A DNA stretch of 9,861 bases from positions 1 through 9,861 of the forward strand of contig CAQFOZ010000072.1 in NCBI GenBank assembly GCA_948788915.1, in the 5' to 3' direction. The position numbers were made by a program, and so were the translations under genes. This DNA comes from an uncultured Muribaculaceae bacterium. Its GTDB lineage: Bacteria; Bacteroidota; Bacteroidia; Bacteroidales; Muribaculaceae. Under the pieces are notes generated by a model, which ran no database searches, was not told the DNA's origin, and saw only the letters and a list, made by a program, of their open reading frames with translations. Positions within the stretch are counted from its first letter, which is position 1; every line of letters starts with the position of its first letter. Shown here piece after piece: positions 1 to 7,450 of the stretch.

Positions 1-23
1 AATGTTTTCTTCCGAATAATCGA

Positions 24-31
24 TAATTTTG
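24..31 (+). promoter_or_regulatory. Candidate -7 box (TAATTTTG) far upstream of spt
   Basis: The bases TAATTTTG match the Bacteroidetes housekeeping -7 consensus TAnnTTTG and are followed by GCA, as is common in this group. A -33 TTTG at the usual 19-21 nt would fall at the very edge of the window and is not seen. If used, the spt leader would be about 210 nt. It could also be a chance match in AT-rich DNA. Confidence 0.3.
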
Positions 32-121
32 CACTTGCCAGTTGAGAGTAGGATTGTAATCCGTCAAATTTCAGAGCATATTTTTAATACCGTTTATGTC
101 GTATATTTTACAGATTATTAT

Positions 122-129
122 TAACTTTG
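122..129 (+). promoter_or_regulatory. Candidate -7 box (TAACTTTG) for spt
   Basis: TAACTTTG is a perfect match to the Bacteroidetes -7 consensus TAnnTTTG and is identical to the boxes before mlaE and rpmB in this window. No good -33 TTTG stands at the standard distance; the nearest is TTTA at 93-96, about 5 nt too far. Use of this box would give a leader of about 110 nt before the ATG at 247. The rest of 1-246 holds no convincing gene. Confidence 0.45.
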
Positions 130-246
130 TTCATTAATAAATCCGAACTAACAGCATTTAACTAATAATATTATTTCGTCTTTGTTGTCGTGCATATATG
201 CAAGTAACCGGCAATAATCAGAGACTTAAACTCCATATAATTAATT

Positions 247-1437
247 ATGAAACTCTTACAGGAGAAACTTTCAGCTTACGATGCTCCTCAAAAAGCAAAG
301 GCAGCAGGTGTATATCCCTATTTCCGTGCGATTTCAAGTGAACAGGATACTGAAGTCGTGATGAATGGAAAGAACGTATTGATGTTTGGATCAAACAGCT
401 ATATGGGACTGACAAACCATCCTAAAGTAATAGAGGCAGCTGTCGAGGCTACAAAGAAATATGGTACCGGCATGGCCGGCTCTCCGTTCCTAAACGGCAC
501 CCTTGATCTTCACAAGGAATTTGAAGCAAAAATTGCGAACTATGTAGGTAAAGAGGATGCAATGATCTATTCAACCGGTTTTGGTGTTAATCTTGGAGTT
601 GTGTCAACCCTTACAGGCCGCGAGGATTACATAATACTTGACGAACAGGATCATGCATCAATTATAGAGGGCAGACGTCTCTCTTTCTCCAATTATCTTA
701 AATATCGCCATAATGATATGGCTTCTCTTGAGGCACAGCTGAAGAAATGTGATCCGGATAAGGTAAAACTGATTGTCACAGATGGTGTGTTCTCTATGGA
801 GGGAGATGTTGCCAATCTTCCGGAAATTGTCAGATTGGCAAAGAAATACAATGCGACAATTATGGTTGATGAAGCTCACGGCATAGGTGTGTTTGGAGAA
901 GGTGGCCGAGGGACATGCAATCACTTTGGAGTCACAGACGATGTTGATCTTATAATGGGAACATTCAGTAAATCATTTGCATCATTAGGTGGATTCATTG
1001 CAACAGACAAGAGCATTACAAACTACTTGCGTCATCACTCCCGTTCATATATATTTACAGCATCCATAACACCTGCTTCTACTGCAGCTGCAAGTGCGGC
1101 TCTGGATATAATGATTGCCGAGCCGGAACGTCAGAAGCATCTTTGGGAAATCACACACTATGCTCTTGAGAACTTCAGAGAAATGGGTTGTGAGATCGGT
1201 AATACATCAACACCTATTATCCCACTTTTTATCCGTGATGATTACAAGACATTCCATGTTACAAGCGATCTTCTGAAAGAAGGAGTATTTGTTAATCCAG
1301 TGGTTTCTCCTGCAGTGGCTCCGCATGATACACTGATTCGCTATTCATTGATGGCCACACATACCAAAGAGCAAGTGACCCGCTCACTGGAAGCGATAGA
1401 GAAGGTGTTCAAAAAATACGATATCCTGCGAAAATAA
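247..1437 (+). CDS. spt: Serine palmitoyltransferase (Spt), PLP-dependent
   Basis: This cytosolic enzyme condenses L-serine with a long-chain acyl-CoA to give 3-ketosphinganine, the first committed step of sphingolipid synthesis. It is a full-length alpha-oxoamine synthase of 396 residues (fold type I). The PLP-binding lysine is K242 in GTFSKSFASLGG (238-249). D208 and H211 lie in VDEAH, and the ring-stacking histidine is H136 in DEQDHAS. The spacings H136-D208 (72) and H211-K242 (31) equal those I recall for the Sphingomonas enzyme (H159, D231, H234, K265), which favours Spt over the related KBL and BioF enzymes. Start at ATG 247 follows an AT-rich, Shine-Dalgarno-free leader, as is normal in Bacteroidetes. 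The gene stands alone; no other sphingolipid gene is in the window. It ends before a hairpin terminator shared with the convergent transporter gene. KBL or another alpha-oxoamine synthase is the main alternative. Confidence 0.93.
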   Translation: MKLLQEKLSAYDAPQKAKAAGVYPYFRAISSEQDTEVVMNGKNVLMFGSNSYMGLTNHPKVIEAAVEATKKYGTGMAGSPFLNGTLDLHKEFEAKIANYVGKEDAMIYSTGFGVNLGVVSTLTGREDYIILDEQDHASIIEGRRLSFSNYLKYRHNDMASLEAQLKKCDPDKVKLIVTDGVFSMEGDVANLPEIVRLAKKYNATIMVDEAHGIGVFGEGGRGTCNHFGVTDDVDLIMGTFSKSFASLGGFIATDKSITNYLRHHSRSYIFTASITPASTAAASAALDIMIAEPERQKHLWEITHYALENFREMGCEIGNTSTPIIPLFIRDDYKTFHVTSDLLKEGVFVNPVVSPAVAPHDTLIRYSLMATHTKEQVTRSLEAIEKVFKKYDILRK

Positions 1438-1464
1438 TTTTAAACAATTTCTAAATAGAGAAAA

Positions 1465-1508
1465 ATACGATAAGCGGTGACCAATTAATTGATCACCGCT
1501 TATCGTAT
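1465..1508. terminator. Hairpin terminator between convergent genes
   Basis: A perfect 16-bp stem pairs 1465-1480 with 1493-1508. The 12-nt centre can pair further except for one C-A mismatch (1481/1492). On the minus strand the stem is followed by a T5 run and more T-rich sequence, a classic intrinsic terminator for the transporter gene. On the + strand the tail (GTGTAAG) is not T-rich, but the stem also lies 28 nt after the spt stop and probably ends that transcript too. Confidence 0.85.
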
Positions 1509-1563
1509 GTGTAAGTAGAAAACAAAAATATGTATGTTATTCTATTTGTTTGTAACGTATTTG

Positions 1564-2928
1564 TTAAAGCTCAAAAAATGCGGAAATCAAAACAAGTAGA
1601 AGCAGAATGGGTGCAATAAATCTGATAATAAATGAAATTACCGGATATATGCGTTGTGACACTTTTCCATTATTGGTAATCTGATTCTTAAGAAAATCAG
1701 TTTTTACAGACCATCCAATGAAAATGCACGTAAGCAATGCTACTGTAGGGAGCAGTATGTTTGTTGCCACAGTATCCAGTAGATTGAATATGTTCAATCC
1801 TGCAATTTTTATGAAGCCGAGTGATCCGAATGACAAGGAACATAGTGCACTTAGCAGAAATAAAGGAAGAATAACAAAGACGCAAGCTTTGAGTCTGGAT
1901 TGTCTGAATGAATTCTGTAGCCATGCAACGGTGACTTCAGCTATTGAAATGGTTGAAGTCAGGGCCGCAATCAACAGCAGAAGGAAAAACAACACTGCCC
2001 ATAACTGTGACGCAGGCATCTGTGCGAATATTTCCGGAAGAGTTACAAACACCAGAGTGGTACCCCGAAGCTGGCTGCCTTCAAGGCCGAAACTCATCAC
2101 CGCCGGAAATATAATAATACCCATCAGTACAGCCATAAGAAGATCAAGAAGAGATACTGTGAATGCAGTGTTAACAAGTTTTGTTTTCTTGGGATAATAG
2201 GCTGAATAGGTAATAAGAATACCCATGCCTAAACTTAAAGAGAAGAAACTTTGTCCTAATGCATTTACGATTATATGTGGTGTGATTTTAGAGAAATCGG
2301 GTTTGAAGAAGTATTCTATACCTTGAATTGAATCCGGCAATGACAATGACACACCTGCAAATATAAGAAGAAGTATGAACAAAATCGGCATCATCCAATT
2401 TGACATTCGCTCTATTCCTTTTTGCACTCCTGCGAGAAGTATGAAAAAGTTCAGTGCCAATATGACGTATGTGCTTATAAGAGGAGAGATGTCGCTGCAT
2501 ATAAACTCTTCCATTTTATGGTGGAATGTCGCATCCATTCTGTCTATGCTGTCAATCCCTGAAAATAAATTGCCGGTAATTGACTGGACAAGATATTCGA
2601 ATGTCCATCCTGCCACAACGGCATAAAAAGACAAAATCATATATGAGGCAATGATAGCCAATATGCCGACAACATTCCATTTCGATTTTGGTTTAAGTTT
2701 TTTGAAAGCAGACTCAGCATCACTTTGCGTGCCACGTCCGAGTGAAAACTCAGCAAGCATTACCGGTATGCCAAGTACGAGCATGCACATGACATAAATA
2801 AGGATAAAAGCACCTCCTCCGTTTGCTTGAGTCTCGGCAGGAAAACGCCAGATATTTCCAAGACCGACGGCCGAGCCAACTGTAACTGCAATTAAACCGA
2901 TTCTGGAAGAGAAATTTACCTTAGACAT
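1564..2928 (-). CDS. Sodium-dependent transporter, NSS/SNF family
   Basis: This is an inner-membrane secondary transporter of the neurotransmitter:sodium symporter family, of the LeuT/MhsT/TnaT kind, which carry amino acids or related solutes with Na+. The 454 residues are nearly all hydrophobic segments, consistent with 11 or 12 membrane helices. The hallmark unwound TM1 motif GSAVGLGNIWRFP is at 18-30. TM6 carries LGQSFFSLSLGMG (224-236), and TM8 carries TSTIS (324-328), which contributes to the Na2 site in this family. The start MSKVNFSSRIG is usual for bacterial members. The substrate cannot be told from sequence; hydrophobic or aromatic amino acids are a guess from the family. The gene is preceded by a 24-bp inverted repeat only 39 nt before its ATG, and no consensus -7 box is visible in that gap. 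It ends at a strong terminator shared with spt. Confidence 0.93.
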   Translation of the reverse strand: MSKVNFSSRIGLIAVTVGSAVGLGNIWRFPAETQANGGGAFILIYVMCMLVLGIPVMLAEFSLGRGTQSDAESAFKKLKPKSKWNVVGILAIIASYMILSFYAVVAGWTFEYLVQSITGNLFSGIDSIDRMDATFHHKMEEFICSDISPLISTYVILALNFFILLAGVQKGIERMSNWMMPILFILLLIFAGVSLSLPDSIQGIEYFFKPDFSKITPHIIVNALGQSFFSLSLGMGILITYSAYYPKKTKLVNTAFTVSLLDLLMAVLMGIIIFPAVMSFGLEGSQLRGTTLVFVTLPEIFAQMPASQLWAVLFFLLLLIAALTSTISIAEVTVAWLQNSFRQSRLKACVFVILPLFLLSALCSLSFGSLGFIKIAGLNIFNLLDTVATNILLPTVALLTCIFIGWSVKTDFLKNQITNNGKVSQRIYPVISFIIRFIAPILLLLVLISAFFEL

Positions 2929-2967
2929 CTTTTGTGTGGATATGAATTTGTTACAGGTTTATTTATG

Positions 2968-3019
2968 TGATACCTTCCTGATATAGTGTTTCAAAAAACA
3001 CTATATCAGGAAGGTATCA
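2968..3019. repeat. Perfect 24-bp inverted repeat, 4-nt loop (terminator or leader hairpin)
   Basis: Bases 2968-2991 are the exact reverse complement of 2996-3019, with a CAAA loop (2992-2995). It lies between the stop of the secreted-protein gene (3065) and the ATG of the transporter gene (2928), both on the minus strand. It may end transcription of the upstream gene, but the T run is inside the hairpin (six T on the minus strand spanning stem and loop) and no T tract follows it. It could equally be a processing site or leader structure of the transporter mRNA. Confidence 0.8.
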
Positions 3020-3064
3020 GGGTGTTAAGGTTGGTTGTGTGTAGGTTAGAGAGTAGAACGATTG

Positions 3065-3898
3065 TCAACGAGCAAGTACTTTCTGTATTTTGCTTCCTGT
3101 TTTCATGATGTATATGCCATTGGCAGGAGCTGTATAAAGTCTTCGGCCCATCAGATCGAAAAATTCAGGTGTAGCACTTACATTATCCTGTTCTATCTCA
3201 TTGACAGCAACCTTGAAATCTTTATCATATTCAATTTTTACAGCATAAACTTCGGCTTCTTCAAAGTTATAATTAGAACTTGCCGGCTTAATAGCTTTAA
3301 TTTCTATAGCTTTTAATGGAGCTGAATCTGTAAGAGTAGGGGAGGTCCATGCTATATTTGATGCATTATCATTATTGATGTAATCACTAAGTGTTTTTAT
3401 ATCTTCTGTGCCTTTAGGTTTTAAATTGTTTATTCCCGGGTTTGGCAAGTTAGGCATGTCAGACACTTTTGTTCCATTACATATAAGTTCAAGATTAATA
3501 TCTTTTGAAGATTGCCATGCATATCCGCTTGGTCCCCAGGGGGCTATGTATACTGTTATTTTGTCTGCCCTAATTAATTTGTCAGATTTAAGATTTAAAA
3601 CAATATAAGCCTCTTTTCCAGTGCTGTTTGTCGGGTAAAGTAAAATCCCGGTGTTTTTACCACTTGTATCCTCCTTACGTGTTTTAACACCAACGCATTC
3701 TATTGATTCTATCCATTCTTTGGATGCATCGGTAAGCAATTCATCGTAAATGTATTGTCCGCTGATATTACTTTGCCCGGAGGTTACCTGCTTTTTAAGA
3801 AAAGAGATGACAATGCTTTCTGTATCGGCTTTGACCGGGATGCTTAATGATAACAACATGGCAATAAGACTCGCAAATGAAAAGTAAAATTTTTTCAT
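3065..3898 (-). CDS. Secreted protein of unknown function with T9SS-like C-terminal tail
   Basis: I do not recognise the central part of this 277-residue protein. It begins with a clear Sec signal peptide: MKK, a hydrophobic stretch 5-20, and a likely cut after VKA (24) before D25. The middle, about 25-240, looks beta-rich with aromatic and Gly/Pro turns (for example APWGPSGYAW near 120) and could be a carbohydrate-binding-like sandwich, but this is only an impression. The last 36 residues contain FFDLMGRRLY and then GIYIMKTGSK, the pattern (DLxGRR, about 10 residues, GIYI, a basic end) of type IX secretion C-terminal signals in Bacteroidales. Export to the cell surface or medium is therefore likely. 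The gene starts 51 nt after cinA on the same strand with no consensus promoter in the gap, so it may be read as the tail of the mlaE-mlaF-tsaD-cinA transcript. Confidence 0.85.
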   Translation of the reverse strand: MKKFYFSFASLIAMLLSLSIPVKADTESIVISFLKKQVTSGQSNISGQYIYDELLTDASKEWIESIECVGVKTRKEDTSGKNTGILLYPTNSTGKEAYIVLNLKSDKLIRADKITVYIAPWGPSGYAWQSSKDINLELICNGTKVSDMPNLPNPGINNLKPKGTEDIKTLSDYINNDNASNIAWTSPTLTDSAPLKAIEIKAIKPASSNYNFEEAEVYAVKIEYDKDFKVAVNEIEQDNVSATPEFFDLMGRRLYTAPANGIYIMKTGSKIQKVLAR

Positions 3899-3949
3899 GA
3901 TTGATGGTTTTAGATGTTTATAAATATTATGGGTTATTTTTTAGCTTAT

Positions 3950-4720
3950 TCAATCGTCAGTCAGTTCTTCCTGAATAGTATAGGAGTTTCTGAGCAGATT
4001 AATCATCATAACCATTCCATGGTTAGTGGCCTGTTCTATAACGGACGTTCTGTCACCATTGAAATGGACACAATCACTGACGATCTGATCTTTATATTTT
4101 ACAGCAAACCATATGGTTCCTACCGGTTTGAATTTTGAGCCGCCTCCTGGTCCGGCTATACCGGTTGTGGCAATTGCGCAGTCTGTGTGCATGAGTTTGC
4201 ATGCTCCTTTGGCCATTTGCTCGGCAACTTCTTGGGACACCGCTCCGTGTCGGTCAATATCACTGCGGGATACGCCCAAAACTTCTGCTTTCATGTCGTT
4301 GCTGTAACTTACAACGCTGCCCATGAAATATTCTGAACTGCCCGGATTCTTTACAATCTTATGGGCGATGTTCCCTCCGGTACAACTTTCAGCAGACGAA
4401 ATTGTAAGTTCTTTTTCAAGCAGGAGATCACCAAGTACCTGAGAAAGTGTTTTCTGCTCTGTGGTTATAAGTTCCTCGGAAAAGATATCCTGTAGATTTT
4501 GCTGGAATCTGTTCATTTGAAAACGGAGAAGCTCTACTCCGGAATTTATACCCGTAAGTGTTATGCTGGTTATCAGATTATCGAAATCTACTGAAACCTT
4601 AACAAATTCAGGCAGCTGGGATTGAAAATGGTGCAATATGTCGGATAGCTCCTGCTTTGTGTAGCCATAAATGACAACATGTCTTACCTCTTTGTGTTTA
4701 TTTCCGGATTTCTTTTCCAT
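3950..4720 (-). CDS. cinA: CinA-family protein: KH-like plus PncC (NMN amidohydrolase) domain, no MoCF domain
   Basis: The C-terminal part (about 90-248) is the CinA/PncC domain that in characterised members deamidates nicotinamide mononucleotide to nicotinic acid mononucleotide for pyridine nucleotide salvage. It holds ESCTGG (111-116), TTGIAGPGGG (185-194), KPVGTIW (198-204) and FNGDRTSVI (220-228). Residues about 12-90 resemble the middle KH-like domain of full-length CinA: VVIYGYTKQELSDIL, then LPEFVKV and the segment TSITLTG. Full-length CinA is about 415 residues and begins with a molybdopterin-binding-like (MoCF) domain of about 170 residues. Here that domain is absent, and the 256-residue frame opens cleanly at ATG 4720, 14 nt after the tsaD stop. 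The PncC motifs look intact, so the deamidase may work, while any ADP-ribose pyrophosphatase activity assigned to MoCF would be lost. It is co-transcribed with tsaD. DNA-uptake roles implied by the name are not supported here. Confidence 0.88.
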   Translation of the reverse strand: MEKKSGNKHKEVRHVVIYGYTKQELSDILHHFQSQLPEFVKVSVDFDNLITSITLTGINSGVELLRFQMNRFQQNLQDIFSEELITTEQKTLSQVLGDLLLEKELTISSAESCTGGNIAHKIVKNPGSSEYFMGSVVSYSNDMKAEVLGVSRSDIDRHGAVSQEVAEQMAKGACKLMHTDCAIATTGIAGPGGGSKFKPVGTIWFAVKYKDQIVSDCVHFNGDRTSVIEQATNHGMVMMINLLRNSYTIQEELTDD

Positions 4721-4734
4721 AATCTCAGATATAA

Positions 4735-5751
4735 TTATATTGTGACTCTTGCAAATGGAGGAAGCGCCAAGTCACTGTAATCTTTATTTAATAATTTGTG
4801 ATAGCCGGCAATTGCTACCATTGCCGCATTGTCGGTTGTGAATTTGCGTTGTGGAATCCAGGGTTTTAAGCCTTGTCTGATACACAATTCTTCAATAGCG
4901 TTACGAACTCCGGAGTTGGCAGAAACGCCACCTCCTATTGCTACACTTTTAACACCAGTCTGCCTGATGGCCTTTTTTAGCTTGTCAAGGAGGATGTCTA
5001 TGATTGTTTTTTGCAATGAAGCGCACAGATCTTCCATGTTTTCTTCTATAAACTTTGGGTTGCTCTTCATGTAGTCGCGAATTGTATATAGAAATGATGT
5101 CTTTAATCCGCTGAAAGAGTAATCCAGATCCGGAATGTGGGGCTTACTGAATTTAAAGGCATCAGGGTTACCGGTCTGAGCTAATCTGTCAATGTGCGGA
5201 CCGCCAGGATAGGGGAGCCCTATCACTTTTGCACATTTGTCAAAAGCTTCTCCCGCTGCATCGTCAATAGTTTTCCCAAGTATCTCCATATCAAAATAAT
5301 CCTTTACAAGAATTATTTGCGAGTTGCCTCCTGAAACAAGAAGACATAAAAATGGGAATTGAGGTGTTTCGTCTTCCTGTTTCTCCTTGATAAAATGAGA
5401 AAGGACATGTGCATGCAGATGGTTTACATCAATCAATGGAATATTTAGCCCTAAGGCCATTCCTTTGGCAAATGATGTGCCGACAAGTAGTGATCCAAGC
5501 AACCCTGGACCCCGTGTATATGCTATGGCAGACAGATCTGAAATTTTTATTCCGGCCTGACGAATGGCTTCGGAAACAACCGGAACAATATTTTGCTGGT
5601 GTGCCCTTGAAGCAAGCTCCGGGACTACACCTCCGTACGCTTCATGCACCTTCTGGCTTGCAATTACGTTGCTGAGCAGGAGCCCGTCAGCTATAACAGC
5701 AGCTGACGTGTCGTCGCAGGAAGATTCTATGCCAAGAATTATATTCTTCAT
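4735..5751 (-). CDS. tsaD: tRNA N6-threonylcarbamoyladenosine transferase TsaD
   Basis: TsaD moves the threonylcarbamoyl group from threonylcarbamoyl-AMP to A37 of tRNAs reading ANN codons (t6A), acting in the cytosol with TsaB and TsaE. The 338-residue length is typical. The ASKHA fold is clear: N-terminal GIESSCDDTS (7-16), the metal-binding H111 and H115 in HLHAH, SGGNS (140-144), GEAFDK (167-172), GGGVSANSGVR (273-283) and the metal-binding D307 in TTDNAA. These histidines sit at the same numbers as in E. coli TsaD. The start at ATG 5751 gives the standard MKNIILGIESSCDDT beginning. It lies 24 nt after mlaF and 14 nt before cinA, so it appears to be the third gene of one operon. No tsaB or tsaE lies in the window. 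Confidence 0.97.
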   Translation of the reverse strand: MKNIILGIESSCDDTSAAVIADGLLLSNVIASQKVHEAYGGVVPELASRAHQQNIVPVVSEAIRQAGIKISDLSAIAYTRGPGLLGSLLVGTSFAKGMALGLNIPLIDVNHLHAHVLSHFIKEKQEDETPQFPFLCLLVSGGNSQIILVKDYFDMEILGKTIDDAAGEAFDKCAKVIGLPYPGGPHIDRLAQTGNPDAFKFSKPHIPDLDYSFSGLKTSFLYTIRDYMKSNPKFIEENMEDLCASLQKTIIDILLDKLKKAIRQTGVKSVAIGGGVSANSGVRNAIEELCIRQGLKPWIPQRKFTTDNAAMVAIAGYHKLLNKDYSDLALPPFARVTI

Positions 5752-5775
5752 AAGCTCTTAATTTGCGCAAAAGGA

Positions 5776-6561
5776 TTATTTATCTCCTTTATGCGCTTCA
5801 TATTCTTTTTCAAGATATACTTTTACTTCCCTAAAAAGTTTCGAGGCAAATACGAAATCGTTAAGTGATTCGCTCTTAGAACGGAATATATTCTTGTCAT
5901 CTCCGGTCCAGTCGCAATGCCCTTTGTTTATGAACACGATATGTTCTCCGATACCAAGTACGGAGTTCATGTCGTGCGTGTTTATAATGGTGGTTATATT
6001 GTATTCGTGTGTAATGTCGCTTAAGAGTTCATCAATCATGATTGATGTCCGTGGATCAAGCCCGGAGTTTGGCTCGTCACAAAACAGATATTTTGGATTA
6101 AGAGCTATGGCGCGTGCAATTGCCACGCGCTTCTGCATTCCCCCGGATATTTCGGACGGATATTTGTCATCTGCCTGTGACAACCCGACTCTCTTAATAC
6201 AGAAATGGGCTCGTTCCAGTTGCTCGTCATGTGTCATATTGCTGAACATTTTTAAAGGGAACATAACATTGCCTAAAACCGTTTCATTGTCAAAAAGAGC
6301 AGATCCTTGAAAAAGCATACCTATTTCTGAGCGTAGTTCACGTTTCTGGTTATTGTCAAGATCCCGGAATCGTCGACCGTCATATAAAATTTCTCCCTGT
6401 TCCGGCGTGAGCAGACCAATAAGACATTTCATGAATACTGTTTTACCGGAACCGCTTTGCCCGATTATAAGATTGGTTTTTCCTGTATCGAATTTTGCAC
6501 TTACATCATAAAGGATGCGTTGCCCGTCAAACCATTTTGAGATATTCTTAGCTTCGATCAT
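5776..6561 (-). CDS. mlaF: ABC transporter ATP-binding protein, MlaF type
   Basis: This is the cytoplasmic ATPase of an MCE-type lipid transporter, which drives phospholipid movement between inner and outer membranes together with an MlaE permease. Of 261 residues, the Walker A motif is GQSGSGKT (34-41, K40). The Q-loop glutamine is Q85 in LFQGSALF, the ABC signature is SGGMQKR (139-145), Walker B is YLFCDEP (158-164, D162 and E163), the D-loop is SGLDP (166-170), and the switch histidine is H196. The SGGMQKR form of the signature and the close mlaE partner support the Mla/Mkl subfamily over other importers. The start ATG overlaps the end of mlaE by 4 nt, so translation is probably coupled. 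No MCE-domain (MlaD) gene follows; tsaD comes next after 24 nt. Confidence 0.94.
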   Translation of the reverse strand: MIEAKNISKWFDGQRILYDVSAKFDTGKTNLIIGQSGSGKTVFMKCLIGLLTPEQGEILYDGRRFRDLDNNQKRELRSEIGMLFQGSALFDNETVLGNVMFPLKMFSNMTHDEQLERAHFCIKRVGLSQADDKYPSEISGGMQKRVAIARAIALNPKYLFCDEPNSGLDPRTSIMIDELLSDITHEYNITTIINTHDMNSVLGIGEHIVFINKGHCDWTGDDKNIFRSKSESLNDFVFASKLFREVKVYLEKEYEAHKGDK

Positions 6562-7304
6562 TGCAAAAGTAGTTTTGTAAGAATAACGTCTGCCAAAAGA
6601 ATAAGTATTGAGCTTGAGACAACGGCTTTTGTACTTGCCTGTCCAACCTCAAGAGATCCTCCTTTGACGTAATAACCATAGAATGCCGCAACAGATGTGA
6701 TGATATAAGCGAAAACTATGGTCTTGATTATAGCATACCATACGTACCATTCATTGAAAAATGACTGGATGCCAAATTCATAGTTTTCCATTGAAATCAT
6801 ATCTGTAAATTGTGCCACGAGGGCACCACCCAACAGCCCCATGAACATTGAAAGGACACAAAGCACCGGCACGAAAAGCACAAATCCTATTATTTTGGGC
6901 AAAACAATATAATTTGCCGAATTGAGTCCCATGATATCCATTGCGTCTATCTGTTCGGTAACACGCATGGTCCCGATTTCTGAGGCGATATTGCTTCCCA
7001 CTTTCCCGGCAAGTATAAGTGACATCATTGTACATGAAAATTCCAGAAGCAGAATTTCGCGTGTGGCGAGACCTGTGGAATAGGAGGGAATCATTGGGGA
7101 GACTATGTTGATTGTCATCTGGATGCAAATAACGGCTCCTATGAATATGGATATGATTATGACTAACGGGATGGAATCTACTCCAAGTTTGTTAATCTCA
7201 AAAACAAGTTGCTTAAAAAATACCTTCCACTTTTCCGGCTGACGGAACACAGTGGAGATAAACCGGCAGTATTGTCCAAAGGTTTTGATATATGATAGAA
7301 TCAT
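6558..7304 (-). CDS. mlaE: ABC transporter permease, MlaE/YrbE type
   Basis: This is the inner-membrane permease of an MCE-type lipid transporter. The 248-residue length is close to that of E. coli MlaE (260). It has an amphipathic N-terminal part (about 1-40), then hydrophobic segments at about 43-70, 83-110, 131-165, 187-212 and 228-247. The conserved cytoplasmic coupling region is LAGKVGSNIASEIGTMRVTE (98-117), continuing QIDAMDIMG (118-126). A second conserved stretch, GYYVKGGSLEVGQAST, is at 210-225. The start at ATG 7304 is preceded by a matching promoter with a leader of about 15 nt. It is the first gene of the mlaE-mlaF-tsaD-cinA set and overlaps mlaF by 4 nt. The substrate is presumably a phospholipid; direction of transport is not decided by sequence. 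Confidence 0.94.
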   Translation of the reverse strand: MILSYIKTFGQYCRFISTVFRQPEKWKVFFKQLVFEINKLGVDSIPLVIIISIFIGAVICIQMTINIVSPMIPSYSTGLATREILLLEFSCTMMSLILAGKVGSNIASEIGTMRVTEQIDAMDIMGLNSANYIVLPKIIGFVLFVPVLCVLSMFMGLLGGALVAQFTDMISMENYEFGIQSFFNEWYVWYAIIKTIVFAYIITSVAAFYGYYVKGGSLEVGQASTKAVVSSSILILLADVILTKLLLQ

Positions 7305-7325
7305 TGTATAATTTTTAAGTCACTT

Positions 7326-7357
7326 CAAAGTTAATAAAATATATTGTGGTATCTAAA
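7326..7357 (-). promoter_or_regulatory. Promoter of the mlaE-mlaF-tsaD-cinA operon
   Basis: On the minus strand TAACTTTG (7333 to 7326) matches the -7 consensus TAnnTTTG exactly. A TTTA at 7357 to 7354, one base from the -33 TTTG, lies exactly 20 nt upstream. Transcription should start near 7320, leaving a leader of about 15 nt before the mlaE ATG. Confidence 0.7.
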
Positions 7358-7450
7358 CTTAATCGCACGCAATTTAAACAATTTATCAGGAACTATTGTT
7401 ACTCTTATGTAAAATCTATTAATAACAACAAATATAAATGCCGCTATAAT

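Noticed and set aside
1..45. Possible tail of an upstream gene ending at a TGA (43-45)
   Set aside because: Only 14 codons are visible and they do not resemble any known C-terminus. The stretch also contains a -7-like box.
1718..2197. 159-codon open frame on the + strand
   Set aside because: It lies wholly antisense to the transporter gene, which has clear family motifs. The translated sequence has no recognisable features.
5894..6310. 138-codon open frame on the + strand
   Set aside because: Antisense to mlaF, whose Walker and signature motifs are intact. It is a reading-frame shadow.
7346..7450. Upstream ATG extending the outer-membrane protein by 35 residues
   Set aside because: The added residues are polar and place the signal peptide inside the chain. 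The region also overlaps the mlaE promoter. ATG 7451 gives a normal signal peptide.
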